A stretch of 42,991 nucleotides of DNA, from positions 1-42,991 of the forward strand of contig CAZIFG010000016.1 of NCBI GenBank assembly GCA_964539135.1, read 5' to 3'. Source of the stretch: CAZIFG01 sp964539135 (GTDB lineage Bacteria; Margulisbacteria; Marinamargulisbacteria; GCA-2716485; CAZIFG01). Shown piece by piece: positions 16,774 to 24,821 of the stretch. Within the stretch, counting starts at the first letter, position 1; each line of letters begins with the position of its first letter. The notes under the pieces are model-generated. The model searched no databases, had not been told where the DNA came from, and was given only the letters and a program-made list of their open reading frames with translations. The translations under genes were made by a program, and so were the position numbers.

Positions 16774-17628
16774 TCAGTCTAACAAAGTCCGTAAATACTG
16801 TCGAACATCGTCTTTCCAATGGCGGGGACGTATATCCAGATCTTGAAGTTTCGCAATAGACAAACGGCCATTTTTAGGGCGTTTGGCAGGTCGAGGGTAA
16901 GATTCACTGGATGTTGCATAGACCTTACAGTTAATACCCATAGCATCAAAAATGAAGCGGGTATACTCACACCAATTGGTTTCCCCTGCAGCGGTCATGT
17001 GGTAAATACCTGGAGTGGGACGTAGGCGTAAAAGGTCAAAAACCCATTCTGATACAGCTTGAGTCGATGTGGGAGCACCTAGCTGATCGCTCACAACAGA
17101 CAGCGTAGTTTTAGTGCGGCCCAAGTTTATAATGGTTTTAATAAAATGAGTGCCCGTAGGGCCATAAAGCCACTGAATGCGACAAATGTAGGAATTGGGG
17201 CAATAATTAAGGACATTCAGTTCACCTGTCAGTTTAGAAAGGCCATAAATACTCAGAGGATGTGTGGGGTCCGATTCTATATAAGGCATATGTTTTTCGC
17301 CATCAAACACATAGTCTGTAGAAAAGTGAACCAGGGGAAGTCGAAGGTCGGCACAGGCCTTCGCAATATGCATAGGGCCTTCTGCGTTGAGTGCAAAGGC
17401 AAGTTCCTGATGGGTTTCGCAGTCATCCACTTTGGTGTAAGCAGCCGCATTGATAACAGCCGTCAGGTCGGGTCTTGCGCGGAGAACATCGTAAACAGAG
17501 GATTCGGAGCGAATATCGCAGTTTTTGGAATTAAACGGAACAACAGAGATCCCTTGTTTTAAAAAATGGTGGTGAAGACTTTGTCCCAGCATGCCACTGG
17601 CGCCAAAAAGAGCAATGGTTTCGTTCAT
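16774..17628 (-). CDS. rfbD: dTDP-4-dehydrorhamnose reductase
   Basis: RfbD/RmlD reduces dTDP-4-keto-L-rhamnose to dTDP-L-rhamnose for O-antigen and other surface glycans. The protein is an extended SDR of 284 residues with LFGASGMLGQ at the N-terminus, INAAAYTKVDDCE, the STDYVFDG strand, the catalytic YGLSK, and the PRPAKRPKNGRLS substrate block near 245-257. An open frame continues 21 codons upstream to 17691, but ATG 17628 begins the Rossmann strand and lies 9 bp after a TATAAT, so the longer form would include the promoter. The other rml genes are not nearby. rpiB follows. Confidence 0.93.
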   Translation of the reverse strand: MNETIALFGASGMLGQSLHHHFLKQGISVVPFNSKNCDIRSESSVYDVLRARPDLTAVINAAAYTKVDDCETHQELAFALNAEGPMHIAKACADLRLPLVHFSTDYVFDGEKHMPYIESDPTHPLSIYGLSKLTGELNVLNYCPNSYICRIQWLYGPTGTHFIKTIINLGRTKTTLSVVSDQLGAPTSTQAVSEWVFDLLRLRPTPGIYHMTAAGETNWCEYTRFIFDAMGINCKVYATSSESYPRPAKRPKNGRLSIAKLQDLDIRPRHWKDDVRQYLRTLLD

Positions 17629-17637
17629 AGTGGCAGC

Positions 17638-17643
17638 ATTATA
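17638..17643 (-). promoter_or_regulatory. rfbD -10 box, near-leaderless
   Basis: A perfect TATAAT on the minus strand (plus-strand ATTATA) ends 9 bp before the rfbD ATG. No Shine-Dalgarno sequence fits between them and the -35 is weak. Transcription would begin one to three bases before the start codon. Confidence 0.6.
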
Positions 17644-17679
17644 GCCTTGTGCCTCAAAAAGGAAAAGGGAGGGGATCAC

Positions 17680-17708
17680 TTTCCATAACAAAGCAAATCC
17701 TTTAGAAT
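17680..17708 (+). promoter_or_regulatory. dnaX promoter, near-leaderless
   Basis: TTTCCA (17680-17685), a 17-bp spacer and TAGAAT (17703-17708) lie 8 bp before the dnaX ATG. There is no Shine-Dalgarno sequence. The region between divergent rfbD and dnaX is only 88 bp and carries both near-leaderless promoters. Confidence 0.55.
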
Positions 17709-17716
17709 AAAAAGCT

Positions 17717-19357
17717 ATGTCACATCAGACCTTTTATCGAAAATACAGATCTCAAACCTTTGACCAAATGGTCGGTCAAGATCATATCAAACAAACCTTA
17801 AAAAATGCCATTGAATGTGATCGCCTGTCTCATGCGTATTTATTTTCAGGACCAAGAGGGACCGGAAAAACATCGACAGCACGTATTTTGGCCAAATCGT
17901 TAAATTGTCGAAACGGCAAAAGCATTACGCCCTGTTTAGAATGCGATTTATGTCGAGGCATTACCCAAGGGCTCTCTGTGGATGTCATTGAAATTGATGC
18001 GGCGTCTCATACAGGTGTCGACAATATTCGGGAGTTAAACGACAGGGTGAATTTCATGCCCGTAGAGTGTCGGTACAAGTTATACATTATCGATGAGGTT
18101 CATATGTTAAGCTCGGGGGCCTTTAATGCCCTACTGAAAACGTTAGAAGAGCCGCCCTTAAATACCGTGTTTATATTGGCCACGACAGAGCCTCAAAAAA
18201 TCCCCATGACCATCCATAGTCGCTGCCAGCATCTTTATTTTAGAAATTTAACACTCTCTGAAATCAAAGCGCATCTTCAAGAGATTGCCACAACGGAATC
18301 GATTCAAATAGACGATGCCGCCCTGACGATTTTAGCCCGAAATGCAGAGGGATGTATGCGAGACGGCATTTCGCTTTTGGATCAGGTCTTTTCATTTAAA
18401 GGCGCATCTATTACCTATTCAGATGTCGTTTCTATTTTAGGCAGTACAGAAGACACACATTTGTTCGATCTTCTAAAAAAAATAGGATTAAGAGATCAAA
18501 AAGGGGTCCTGAGTACCCTCATTCAACTGTCTCACCAGGGCGTTAATATGAGTCAGCTCTTAAGTGAGTTAATCACGCTGCTAAGACAGTTGGTGTTGGT
18601 AAAAGTAGGCTTAAATGAAGAGATTGAAGTGGATGGTACCCGTATTGGGCAGTTGCAAGCCCTAGCTCAAGAAATGTCGCTTATGCATCTCAATCAGGCG
18701 TTGGAGCATTTTGCCAAAACAGAAATGGACCTCAGATGGTTTACGAAACCAGAGATTTTAATTCAAGTCCGGTGTTTAAGTTTAATAGAGTCTTTTACAG
18801 CCCCTACTATTCAAGTGATATCAACACCCAGTGTAAAGGTCAGTGCAAGTATAGAAAGTCCAAAGACAGTCTCGGTAAGCCCTTCAGTAGCGGCCTTACC
18901 TCCGCAGGTCAATGCGGTTATGTCGCCGCCAGAACCCAAATCCAGTGAAAGTCCAGCAAAGACTATTGTAAGCCCCGGGCCCGTGTCAGGAACGGATGCT
19001 CAAAAATGGCTCAAAGTATTACAGGTCTTAAAAGAAAATCGAAATCCCTTACAAAGCATTTTATTGGGATCTTATGTTAAGTCCAGGCAAGGGGGCTATA
19101 TTATCATTGGACTCAAGCAAGATTTTAAATTTTTCAGGGAAAAGCTAGAAGAAGAGTCTCAAGCAAAAAATTTAAACAGTGTGATTTCAGAGATTTTTGG
19201 AGAGCCTCTGAAGTTTTCACTGACAGATAAAGGCGCTGGAAGTGCTCCGGAAGCATCGTCCCCGCAAGGAAATGGAAGCCTTCAAAAACCAGAAACGCCG
19301 ACCTATGCCCAGCCCATGAATAAAATTGTCGAACTATTTGAAGGCACGATTCTATAA
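17717..19357 (+). CDS. dnaX: DNA polymerase III subunit gamma/tau
   Basis: DnaX is the motor of the clamp loader and, as tau, tethers the replicative polymerase. The 546 residues start with a AAA+ ATPase: Walker A GPRGTGKTS from residue 45, a zinc module with the Cys residues of NCRN and CLECDLC, Walker B YIIDEVHML and the sensor region FILATTEPQKIP. Domain III runs to about 360, followed by a Ser/Pro/Val-rich linker (about 360-425) and a tau-type C-terminal domain. A run of eight A at 18475-18482 lies inside domain III and is a conceivable slippage site. The usual downstream partners ybaB and recR lie 3 kb away beyond an accessory block. Confidence 0.96.
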   Translation: MSHQTFYRKYRSQTFDQMVGQDHIKQTLKNAIECDRLSHAYLFSGPRGTGKTSTARILAKSLNCRNGKSITPCLECDLCRGITQGLSVDVIEIDAASHTGVDNIRELNDRVNFMPVECRYKLYIIDEVHMLSSGAFNALLKTLEEPPLNTVFILATTEPQKIPMTIHSRCQHLYFRNLTLSEIKAHLQEIATTESIQIDDAALTILARNAEGCMRDGISLLDQVFSFKGASITYSDVVSILGSTEDTHLFDLLKKIGLRDQKGVLSTLIQLSHQGVNMSQLLSELITLLRQLVLVKVGLNEEIEVDGTRIGQLQALAQEMSLMHLNQALEHFAKTEMDLRWFTKPEILIQVRCLSLIESFTAPTIQVISTPSVKVSASIESPKTVSVSPSVAALPPQVNAVMSPPEPKSSESPAKTIVSPGPVSGTDAQKWLKVLQVLKENRNPLQSILLGSYVKSRQGGYIIIGLKQDFKFFREKLEEESQAKNLNSVISEIFGEPLKFSLTDKGAGSAPEASSPQGNGSLQKPETPTYAQPMNKIVELFEGTIL

Positions 19358-19394
19358 AAAATGGAGGTCGAAGAGAAAATAAAAAGGAGACATC

Positions 19395-19580
19395 ATGCAA
19401 AGTGTAACAGGATTATCAGCCATACCGGTATCAGGATTCATAAGACAATCTCCCCAAATCAAGCAAATCAGACAAGAGCCAGATAAGACATTTGAAAAAA
19501 GTGGGGATACTGAAGGCGGTTTTCATAGGCCTTCTATCCATAGGCCGCCTATGCTCATGTTACCCAAAGCGAAACTTTAA
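19395..19580 (+). CDS. small hypothetical protein (61 aa)
   Basis: This short gene is supported by AAAAAGGAGA immediately upstream, with 5-6 bp spacing to the ATG, and by its position 37 bp after dnaX. The product is basic and Pro/Ile/Ser-rich, with a repeated HRPSIHRPP and the C-terminal end MLPKAKL. No domain, signal peptide or membrane helix is recognised. A GAAAC/GTTTC hairpin followed by T-rich sequence overlaps its stop. It may be an accessory small protein or a neutral remnant. Confidence 0.4.
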   Translation: MQSVTGLSAIPVSGFIRQSPQIKQIRQEPDKTFEKSGDTEGGFHRPSIHRPPMLMLPKAKL

Positions 19581-19606
19581 GCCGAATGGCGGTTTCTATT
19601 TTTGTT
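19571..19606 (+). terminator. weak terminator-like hairpin after the small gene
   Basis: GAAAC (19571-19575) pairs with GTTTC (19592-19596) and GCC pairs with GGC inside, around a GAAT loop. TATTTTTGTT follows directly. The stem has a large internal loop, so this is only a candidate for ending the dnaX transcript. Confidence 0.3.
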
Positions 19607-19621
19607 ATATAGAAAAAATAA

Positions 19622-19658
19622 CACCATCTGATAAGATGAGGTGCTAAACGAATTTTTT
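19622..19658 (+). terminator. second weak hairpin with T-run
   Basis: CACCATCT (19622-19629), loop GATA and AGATGAGGTG (19634-19643) form a stem with a two-base bulge. A run of six T lies at 19653-19658. The nine bases between stem and T-run weaken the case for an intrinsic terminator. Confidence 0.2.
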
Positions 19659-19680
19659 ATTAGGAAGAAAAGAAGGTGAA

Positions 19681-19710
19681 ATGGCTAAAGTAAGTAAAAA
19701 AATAAGTTGA
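19681..19710 (+). CDS. possible 9-codon leader peptide
   Basis: ATG at 19681 opens a nine-codon frame, MAKVSKKIS, ending in TGA. GAAGGTGA lies just upstream at ribosome-site distance. It precedes the 79-residue gene by 56 bp. Such a short frame can arise by chance. Confidence 0.15.
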   Translation: MAKVSKKIS

Positions 19711-19766
19711 ATTTTAAGTTAGATTTGTTAAACTGTAAATTATTCAAAATAATAAAGGAGAAAAAT

Positions 19767-20003
19767 ATGGATAGTGTAGGAAGAGCTTCATCTGTACCCT
19801 TAAGACTAAGCGATGTAATCGGGCCTAACGCCCAAAGTGGCCTAAGAGGACTCCGTTTGCCAAGTGAAATAGAGGCACGTTATGATGCCGGCCTATTTAC
19901 ACCAGCAGGAGCCCCTGTATCGGCAGTGGCTGGAGCCCCCATGCCCCCTATCGTAGCGCTATATGAGTCAGGCGCGCCCCGAACATCTCAACTCCCTAAA
20001 TAA
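19767..20003 (+). CDS. small hypothetical protein (78 aa)
   Basis: ATG 19767 is chosen over an in-frame ATG at 19707 because AAAGGAG (19754-19760) lies 6 bp before it and the extra upstream codons are AT-rich noise. The product begins MDSVGRASSVPLRLSDVIG and continues with an Ala/Pro/Gly-rich half (AGAPVSAVAGAPMPPIVAL). It has no hydrophobic signal and no known domain. The SDVIG-x-NAQSG stretch loosely recalls VSDVGGFQGTS at the start of the giant protein at 29118. The function is unknown; it may be a small secreted or structural protein. Confidence 0.45.
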   Translation: MDSVGRASSVPLRLSDVIGPNAQSGLRGLRLPSEIEARYDAGLFTPAGAPVSAVAGAPMPPIVALYESGAPRTSQLPK

Positions 20004-20094
20004 AATAGGATTTAAAATTGTGAAAATGAAATTTTAAAAAAAATAACCGATACTAGTAAAGTCAAATAAAAAAAACCTTTAAAAGGGGGAATAA

Positions 20095-21255
20095 ATGAAT
20101 AGACAGAATACTATCAGAATAGTATCGGGAATGATGTTCCTACTCATCCTATCGGGATGTGGCGCAAGTAAGAGTGGTGGTTCAGCAAGCACTACAGGGG
20201 GGGAAACCCTGCCTGCTTTTGAAAGAATATCCGGCGAAAGAGTGAACAGTTTAGAAATTCCTTTAAAGGAAGAGGGTGTCTTTACTAAAGTAGACCAAGC
20301 TGTCACATGGGTAAATAGAGCAACCAATGAATTGGGGATACTCAATACCAAGGATAAAACCATTCAGTTGTATGATGCCAAAACATTGACGCTAAAAGCG
20401 ACGATTGCGGATACAGTGGGCATTTTTGAAGCTAACATTAAAAATGACGTAATCGTAACCAATACCGGCCGTGTATTTATTATATCTACAAAAGGGCTCT
20501 CAGAGCTTGTAGGGACGTCACTCAATCTTGTATCTCCAGAATTTTCGAAAAAAATGGATTCTTATGCATATGGAAATGAATCCTTGAGCAATTGTTTCTT
20601 ATTAGAAAATGGCTATATCCTAAAAGAAGACACGTTAAATTGGCATAATCTGTATGGATATGGATCAAGTGCGGCACTATTGCTTTATAATATTAACACC
20701 GGCGAAATTCGCCCAGGGGTTTCATTAGATGTCAGTTTCAACGTTATAGATGTCATTGGAAATAACATTATCACAAGAAAGTTTATATCTGAGCCCATAA
20801 ACAAAATTTATACGGTGGGTAGTGATGGAACCATAACGGAAGGAAATCAATTTCCTGGGTATGCAAAGACTCAGTTTACTCAAAAGATTATGGCGGTTTC
20901 AACAAGCCTAGTCTATTCGTACAGAATAAACGCAGGGGTGCTAACGACTGCACCACGCTTTGATATAGGGACTTTAGATTCTGCTAGTGCAGATATGTGG
21001 GTAAATTCTATTATCGATGCGGGTGTGAATAATGTTGCCATCTTAGGGGCATCAGGATTTCTTGATCCCTCGAAAGGTGCCAAACCATATAGAAAAGTAT
21101 TTGTTGTGGATAATAACAACAAGGTATTGAGACACATTGAAGTTCCTGGAGAGTCTGAGTCGTTCATAGGTACAATAGCCGATACTTTATTTTTAGAAGG
21201 ATCAACAGACAAAGGCAGCAAAGTCATTATTCAACTTTATATTGGAAAGAAGTAA
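20095..21255 (+). CDS. hypothetical lipoprotein
   Basis: This 386-residue protein has a lipoprotein signal peptide: basic MNRQNTIR, a hydrophobic core VSGMMFLLIL and the lipobox LSGC. A flexible Gly/Ser linker (ASKSGGSASTTGGE) follows. The mature part is rich in beta-strand-like segments with recurring asparagine/aspartate turns (WVNRATNELGILNTKDKTIQ, VFVVDNNNKVLRHIEV) and looks like a beta-propeller, though repeats are not clear enough to count blades. It should be anchored in the outer or inner membrane facing the periplasm. AAAAGGGGG precedes the ATG. It lies in the accessory block between dnaX and ybaB and converges on the carrier-like gene. The precise role is unknown. Confidence 0.75.
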   Translation: MNRQNTIRIVSGMMFLLILSGCGASKSGGSASTTGGETLPAFERISGERVNSLEIPLKEEGVFTKVDQAVTWVNRATNELGILNTKDKTIQLYDAKTLTLKATIADTVGIFEANIKNDVIVTNTGRVFIISTKGLSELVGTSLNLVSPEFSKKMDSYAYGNESLSNCFLLENGYILKEDTLNWHNLYGYGSSAALLLYNINTGEIRPGVSLDVSFNVIDVIGNNIITRKFISEPINKIYTVGSDGTITEGNQFPGYAKTQFTQKIMAVSTSLVYSYRINAGVLTTAPRFDIGTLDSASADMWVNSIIDAGVNNVAILGASGFLDPSKGAKPYRKVFVVDNNNKVLRHIEVPGESESFIGTIADTLFLEGSTDKGSKVIIQLYIGKK

Positions 21256-21277
21256 TCTGCTTAAGATAAAGCGGGTC

Positions 21278-21304
21278 GAATGACACTATCGAATGGTGTC
21301 ATTC
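21278..21304. terminator. 9-bp hairpin between convergent genes
   Basis: GAATGACAC (21278-21286) and GTGTCATTC (21296-21304) form a perfect 9-bp stem with a 9-base loop. It lies after the lipoprotein stop and overlaps the stop codon of the minus-strand carrier gene. Neither strand has a clear T-run, so it may be a bidirectional or processing hairpin rather than a classical terminator. Confidence 0.45.
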
Positions 21305-22177
21305 AACCGCCTGGGACCGAAAAATAGGATATAAGCCCGGACCGGCAATCATTCCCATAAGGGTGACTTTTGCCAACCCAGGTGCGAGGCGCAGCGTGAT
21401 CTGATAAAAAGGATGACGCTGCGTTTGATTTAAAACCACATCCAAGCGTTTGGCTTCAAAAGGAAGGCTCGCGAGACTTCCTATAAAAAAAGCAGCACCG
21501 CCAATGATCATCGTTTGAACTGTAGAAGGCGAGGTTTTATCAGAGGGAAAAGTGCCATAAACAGTTCCTAGGACAAAGCAGGAAATCGTATTACAGATCA
21601 CATTGCGTTGAACAGTAGGTAGCGTACCTAAAAACCACTCCGACTTTTTAAATTCCCGAAATTGACCCAAAAGAGTAGCGGGTCCAGAATCCGCCTGAAG
21701 TCTATTTTTAATCACTGTAACAGGATTAAAGATAAGGGCTTCAAGACAGCCGATCACCGCGCCTGAAAGGGCAGCAGTGCTGGCAGGCGATATCGGGAAG
21801 TGAGTATCTAAGGTGCTTTTTACATGATCTAAGCCCATAAATGAAAATCCAACTTTTAAAACACGAGTCGTAAGGCTGGCAGATATGCCGCGAAAAAGAC
21901 GAAAAGGATGGGCAGGGATATCGTTTCCACAGGGTAGGCAATTGATATACCGGCGTGTGGCAAAACGTTCTAAGGGGTACAAAACCATGGCTTGCGTCAG
22001 ACCAATAGCGCTACCTTGAGCAGCCTGAACAAGGGGGCGGGAGTAGGGTGGTAGCGACGGAGGCTGAGAGGAAGGCTCTGGAAGTGTGGCTTGGGGCCGG
22101 GGCGAATCGGAATCAGGGCCTCTCAATATACGAGAGGTATACAAAGCAGTGGGCGGAGCCGCATATCGAAGTAACAT
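21299..22177 (-). CDS. mitochondrial carrier family (SLC25-like) protein
   Basis: This 292-residue protein resembles the eukaryotic mitochondrial carrier fold of three repeats of about 80-90 residues. Each repeat has a Pro-centred signature on its odd helix: PLERFATR (68-75), PVTVIKNR (152-159, in NPVTVIKNRLQ) and PFEAKR (239-244). Even-helix segments follow, FRGISASLTTRVLKVGFSF (95-113) and FLGTLPTVQRNVICNTISC (182-200). The spacing of the signatures, 84 and 87 residues, is as expected. The first 50 residues are Pro/Ser/Arg-rich (MLLRYAAPPTALYTSRIL at the start) and could be a targeting segment. From established knowledge, Legionella LncP is a bacterial carrier of this family delivered to host mitochondria; a similar role is inferred. 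AAAAGGAG precedes the ATG. Confidence 0.75.
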   Translation of the reverse strand: MLLRYAAPPTALYTSRILRGPDSDSPRPQATLPEPSSQPPSLPPYSRPLVQAAQGSAIGLTQAMVLYPLERFATRRYINCLPCGNDIPAHPFRLFRGISASLTTRVLKVGFSFMGLDHVKSTLDTHFPISPASTAALSGAVIGCLEALIFNPVTVIKNRLQADSGPATLLGQFREFKKSEWFLGTLPTVQRNVICNTISCFVLGTVYGTFPSDKTSPSTVQTMIIGGAAFFIGSLASLPFEAKRLDVVLNQTQRHPFYQITLRLAPGLAKVTLMGMIAGPGLYPIFRSQAVE

Positions 22178-22277
22178 TAAAAAAACTCCTTTTAAAATGA
22201 AGTAAAAAACAAAGATGATAGAAATACAAGGATATCATATCTCTTCCCCATAAAGTAATAAAAATATAAAATCAAAA

Positions 22278-22307
22278 CTGGCAGCTTTAATAAGTCTAGA
22301 GTACAAT
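22278..22307 (+). promoter_or_regulatory. candidate ybaB-recR promoter
   Basis: CTGGCA (22278-22283), an 18-bp spacer and TACAAT (22302-22307) precede ybaB. The predicted start near 22314 gives a leader of about 36 bases that includes AAGGAG. The presence of a separate promoter fits the physical separation from dnaX. Confidence 0.4.
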
Positions 22308-22349
22308 ATCTAAAAGACGATTTCAGAAATTCAAGAAGGAGACACAGCC

Positions 22350-22670
22350 ATGTTTGACGGATTAAAAGATATGAAAAAATTGCTGGATCAAGCAAAGGAC
22401 ATGAAGGCGAAAATGCAAGAAGTTCAAAAAGAACTGAAAGGCACCATTGTGGAGGGAACAGATTCCGGTAATAACATTAAAGTCGTCATGACAGGCGAAA
22501 TTGAATGTACAGAGATTAAAATTTTAAACTCGGCAATTTTATCCGACAACGCAAGATTGGAAGCGGCGTTGAAAAAAGCAGTGAACGAGGCCTCTACAAA
22601 AGCAAAAAACATTGCCACTCAGAAGTTGTCCGTCGTATCTGGCGGATTAAAAATTCCAGGATTGACCTAG
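22350..22670 (+). CDS. ybaB: YbaB/EbfC nucleoid-associated protein
   Basis: This small DNA-binding protein forms homodimers and is commonly encoded between dnaX and recR. The 106 residues are typical: an N-terminal helix LKDMKKLLDQAKDMKAKMQ, a three-stranded centre containing GNNIKVVMTGEIECTEIKI, and a C-terminal helix ALKKAVNEASTKAKNIATQK followed by the Gly-rich tail. AAGAAGGAG precedes the ATG. recR starts 13 bp downstream. Here the gene is split from dnaX by about 3 kb of accessory genes. Confidence 0.93.
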   Translation: MFDGLKDMKKLLDQAKDMKAKMQEVQKELKGTIVEGTDSGNNIKVVMTGEIECTEIKILNSAILSDNARLEAALKKAVNEASTKAKNIATQKLSVVSGGLKIPGLT

Positions 22671-22683
22671 AAACGGTTAAACG

Positions 22684-23301
22684 ATGGGGGACAGTTCACC
22701 CATTGAGGGGTTAATGCAACAGTTTACAAAATTGCCAGGCGTGGGGATGAAATCTGCCCAGCGCTTGGCTTTTTTTATGTTATCGTTACCTCAAACAGAA
22801 GTAGATAAATTTGCAGAGGTCATGACGTATACCCGAAAAAATATTCGGTACTGCGAGAGTTGCTACAATATTTCCTTTCAAAATCGCTGTGACATTTGCA
22901 GCGATCCGTCCCGAGACGGATCTCAACTTTGCATTGTAGCGGAGCCCAAAGACATCATGGCTTTTGAGAGAACCCGTACCTTTAAGGGGGTTTATCATGT
23001 ATTGGGAGGTTTAATTTCCCCTATTGATGGTATTCATCCGGATATATTAAGGATAGAAGAGTTAAAGGATCGATGCCAAGAGACCGCGTTTAAAGAGGTT
23101 ATTTTAGCCATCAATCCCACCATTGAAGGAGATGCAACCAGCTTGTATTTAACAGAAATCCTCTCTCGATTTAAGTGTCCCATTACCAAATTAGCCTATG
23201 GTCTGCCTGCGGGATCGGACATCGATTATGCCGATGAAATGACGCTACAAAAAGCACTGATGGGGCGCCGTCTGGTCACAGAAAAATTGGCATTGTTTTA
23301 A
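22684..23301 (+). CDS. recR: recombination protein RecR
   Basis: RecR acts with RecF and RecO to load RecA on gapped DNA. The 205 residues carry the helix-hairpin-helix (LPGVGMKSAQRLAFFML, 18-34), the four-Cys zinc finger (CESC and CDIC, about 57-75), and a Toprim domain starting LCIVAEPKDIMAFERT and including HVLGGLISPIDGI and the final GLPAGSDIDYADE with LQKALMGRR. It is coupled to ybaB upstream; the R3H ATPase gene starts 11 bp after its stop. Confidence 0.96.
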   Translation: MGDSSPIEGLMQQFTKLPGVGMKSAQRLAFFMLSLPQTEVDKFAEVMTYTRKNIRYCESCYNISFQNRCDICSDPSRDGSQLCIVAEPKDIMAFERTRTFKGVYHVLGGLISPIDGIHPDILRIEELKDRCQETAFKEVILAINPTIEGDATSLYLTEILSRFKCPITKLAYGLPAGSDIDYADEMTLQKALMGRRLVTEKLALF

Positions 23302-23312
23302 AGGAGGCAGCG

Positions 23313-24821
23313 ATGAAAGCACAGATAGAAGTCGATGATTTAACCGCACTGATTAATATTTTACCGTATTCTATTTCTAGCTATTTAAAAGCATCAGAAG
23401 ACACACCTCAACTCATTGAAATTGTCTTAGATTTGGGCCGTCCTGCAGAGGTTCGCTTTTCTCAAGTAGTCAAACGTTTGGTGGATTTAGGGGATGTGAC
23501 GCAAGCGCACTTAGATGAAATGTTGGGAAAAATAGGGGAATTTAATTTAGACAATAGAGCCGGGATAGAGCGAACACTCCACCGTATTTCTGCGATTCGA
23601 AACAGACAAGGTAAGATCATAGGGCTGACTTGTAGAATAGGGCGAGCAGTTTTAGGCACCATCGATATCATTAAAGACATCATTGAAAGTGGACAAAATT
23701 GTCTGATGTTAGGACCTCCAGGAATAGGAAAAACAACCTTATTAAGAGAAACCGCACGGGTCTTAGCCGACGAGGCCAATAAACGCGTGGTGGTTGTGGA
23801 TACATCCAACGAAATTGCAGGAGATGGAGACATCCCCCATCCTGGCATTGGCTTTGCGCGCCGTATGCAGGTGCATTCACCCAACGAACAGCATGCTGTC
23901 ATGATAGAAGCAGTAGAAAATCACATGCCTGAAGTGATCATTGTAGATGAAATTGGAACAGAGCAAGAAACGCGAGCCGCAAGAACCATCGCGGAACGAG
24001 GAGTTCAGCTGGTGGCAACAGCGCATGGTTATAATTTAGAAAATTTAATTAACAATCCTGTACTGTCTCATTTAGTGGGAGGCATTCAAAGTGTCATTAT
24101 TGGAGATGAAGAGGCCAAATTTAGAGGCACCAATAAGTCCATATTAGAGCGAAAATCAGCCCCTACCTTTGATGTAGTCATCGAGATTCGAGCACGAGAT
24201 GTCTTTGCCGTTTATAATCCAGTGGCCCTGTTTATTGATGCCCATCTTAAAAATGATCCCTTAGATCCCGAGTTAAGAACCCGTCAAAGTGGTGGAAATG
24301 TCACCATTGTCAATCAAGCGGTGGCCGTAGAACAAGAGGAAATCCCTGCGGGTCATTCTGAAGTCGTGATGATTTATCCCTATGGCATGAGCCCTGAAAA
24401 AATCTTGGGAAGTGCCAAGGATTTAGAGGTCAATGTACGCATTGCCCACGACATTGGCGAGGCGGATCTAGTTTTGACCACCAAGCGGCACATGCGGGCC
24501 AAGTCCAAGCTTCAAGAAATGATGCGAGGTCGAGGCATTCCCCTCCATGTGATTAAAACAGAAGACGACTGTGCGGGCTTTTTAAGGCATCAATTCCATA
24601 TCATAGAAACAAAATCCGAGCGAGAAGAAGAGGCCTATATAGAGTGTAAGCATGCCTGTGAAATGGTTTTAAGTGAAAGCCGAATTATAGAGCTTTTACC
24701 GCAAGACGAATCCATTCGTCAAAAACAACATCAGTTGGCAAGAGAGGCTGGCTTAAATTCCATGAGCGTGGGCGAAGAGCCACGTCGCCGCGTGCGAATT
24801 TTCCCGAAAGGCACTCGTTAA
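23313..24821 (+). CDS. R3H-domain AAA ATPase (SpoIIIAA/Ycf45-like)
   Basis: This 502-residue protein has an N-terminal region (1-120), a P-loop ATPase with LMLGPPGIGKTTLLRE near 130-145, Walker B MPEVIIVDEIGTEQE near 205-219, and a C-terminal R3H nucleic-acid-binding domain ending in IRQKQHQLAREAGL and EPRRRVRIFPK. The same architecture is known from cyanobacteria, plastids (Ycf45) and other phyla as an uncharacterised single-strand nucleic acid binding ATPase related to sporulation protein SpoIIIAA. AAAGGAGG precedes the ATG. It overlaps tmk by one base (TAATG). Its place between recR and tmk suggests a nucleic-acid role. The exact function is unknown. Confidence 0.9.
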   Translation: MKAQIEVDDLTALINILPYSISSYLKASEDTPQLIEIVLDLGRPAEVRFSQVVKRLVDLGDVTQAHLDEMLGKIGEFNLDNRAGIERTLHRISAIRNRQGKIIGLTCRIGRAVLGTIDIIKDIIESGQNCLMLGPPGIGKTTLLRETARVLADEANKRVVVVDTSNEIAGDGDIPHPGIGFARRMQVHSPNEQHAVMIEAVENHMPEVIIVDEIGTEQETRAARTIAERGVQLVATAHGYNLENLINNPVLSHLVGGIQSVIIGDEEAKFRGTNKSILERKSAPTFDVVIEIRARDVFAVYNPVALFIDAHLKNDPLDPELRTRQSGGNVTIVNQAVAVEQEEIPAGHSEVVMIYPYGMSPEKILGSAKDLEVNVRIAHDIGEADLVLTTKRHMRAKSKLQEMMRGRGIPLHVIKTEDDCAGFLRHQFHIIETKSEREEEAYIECKHACEMVLSESRIIELLPQDESIRQKQHQLAREAGLNSMSVGEEPRRRVRIFPKGTR

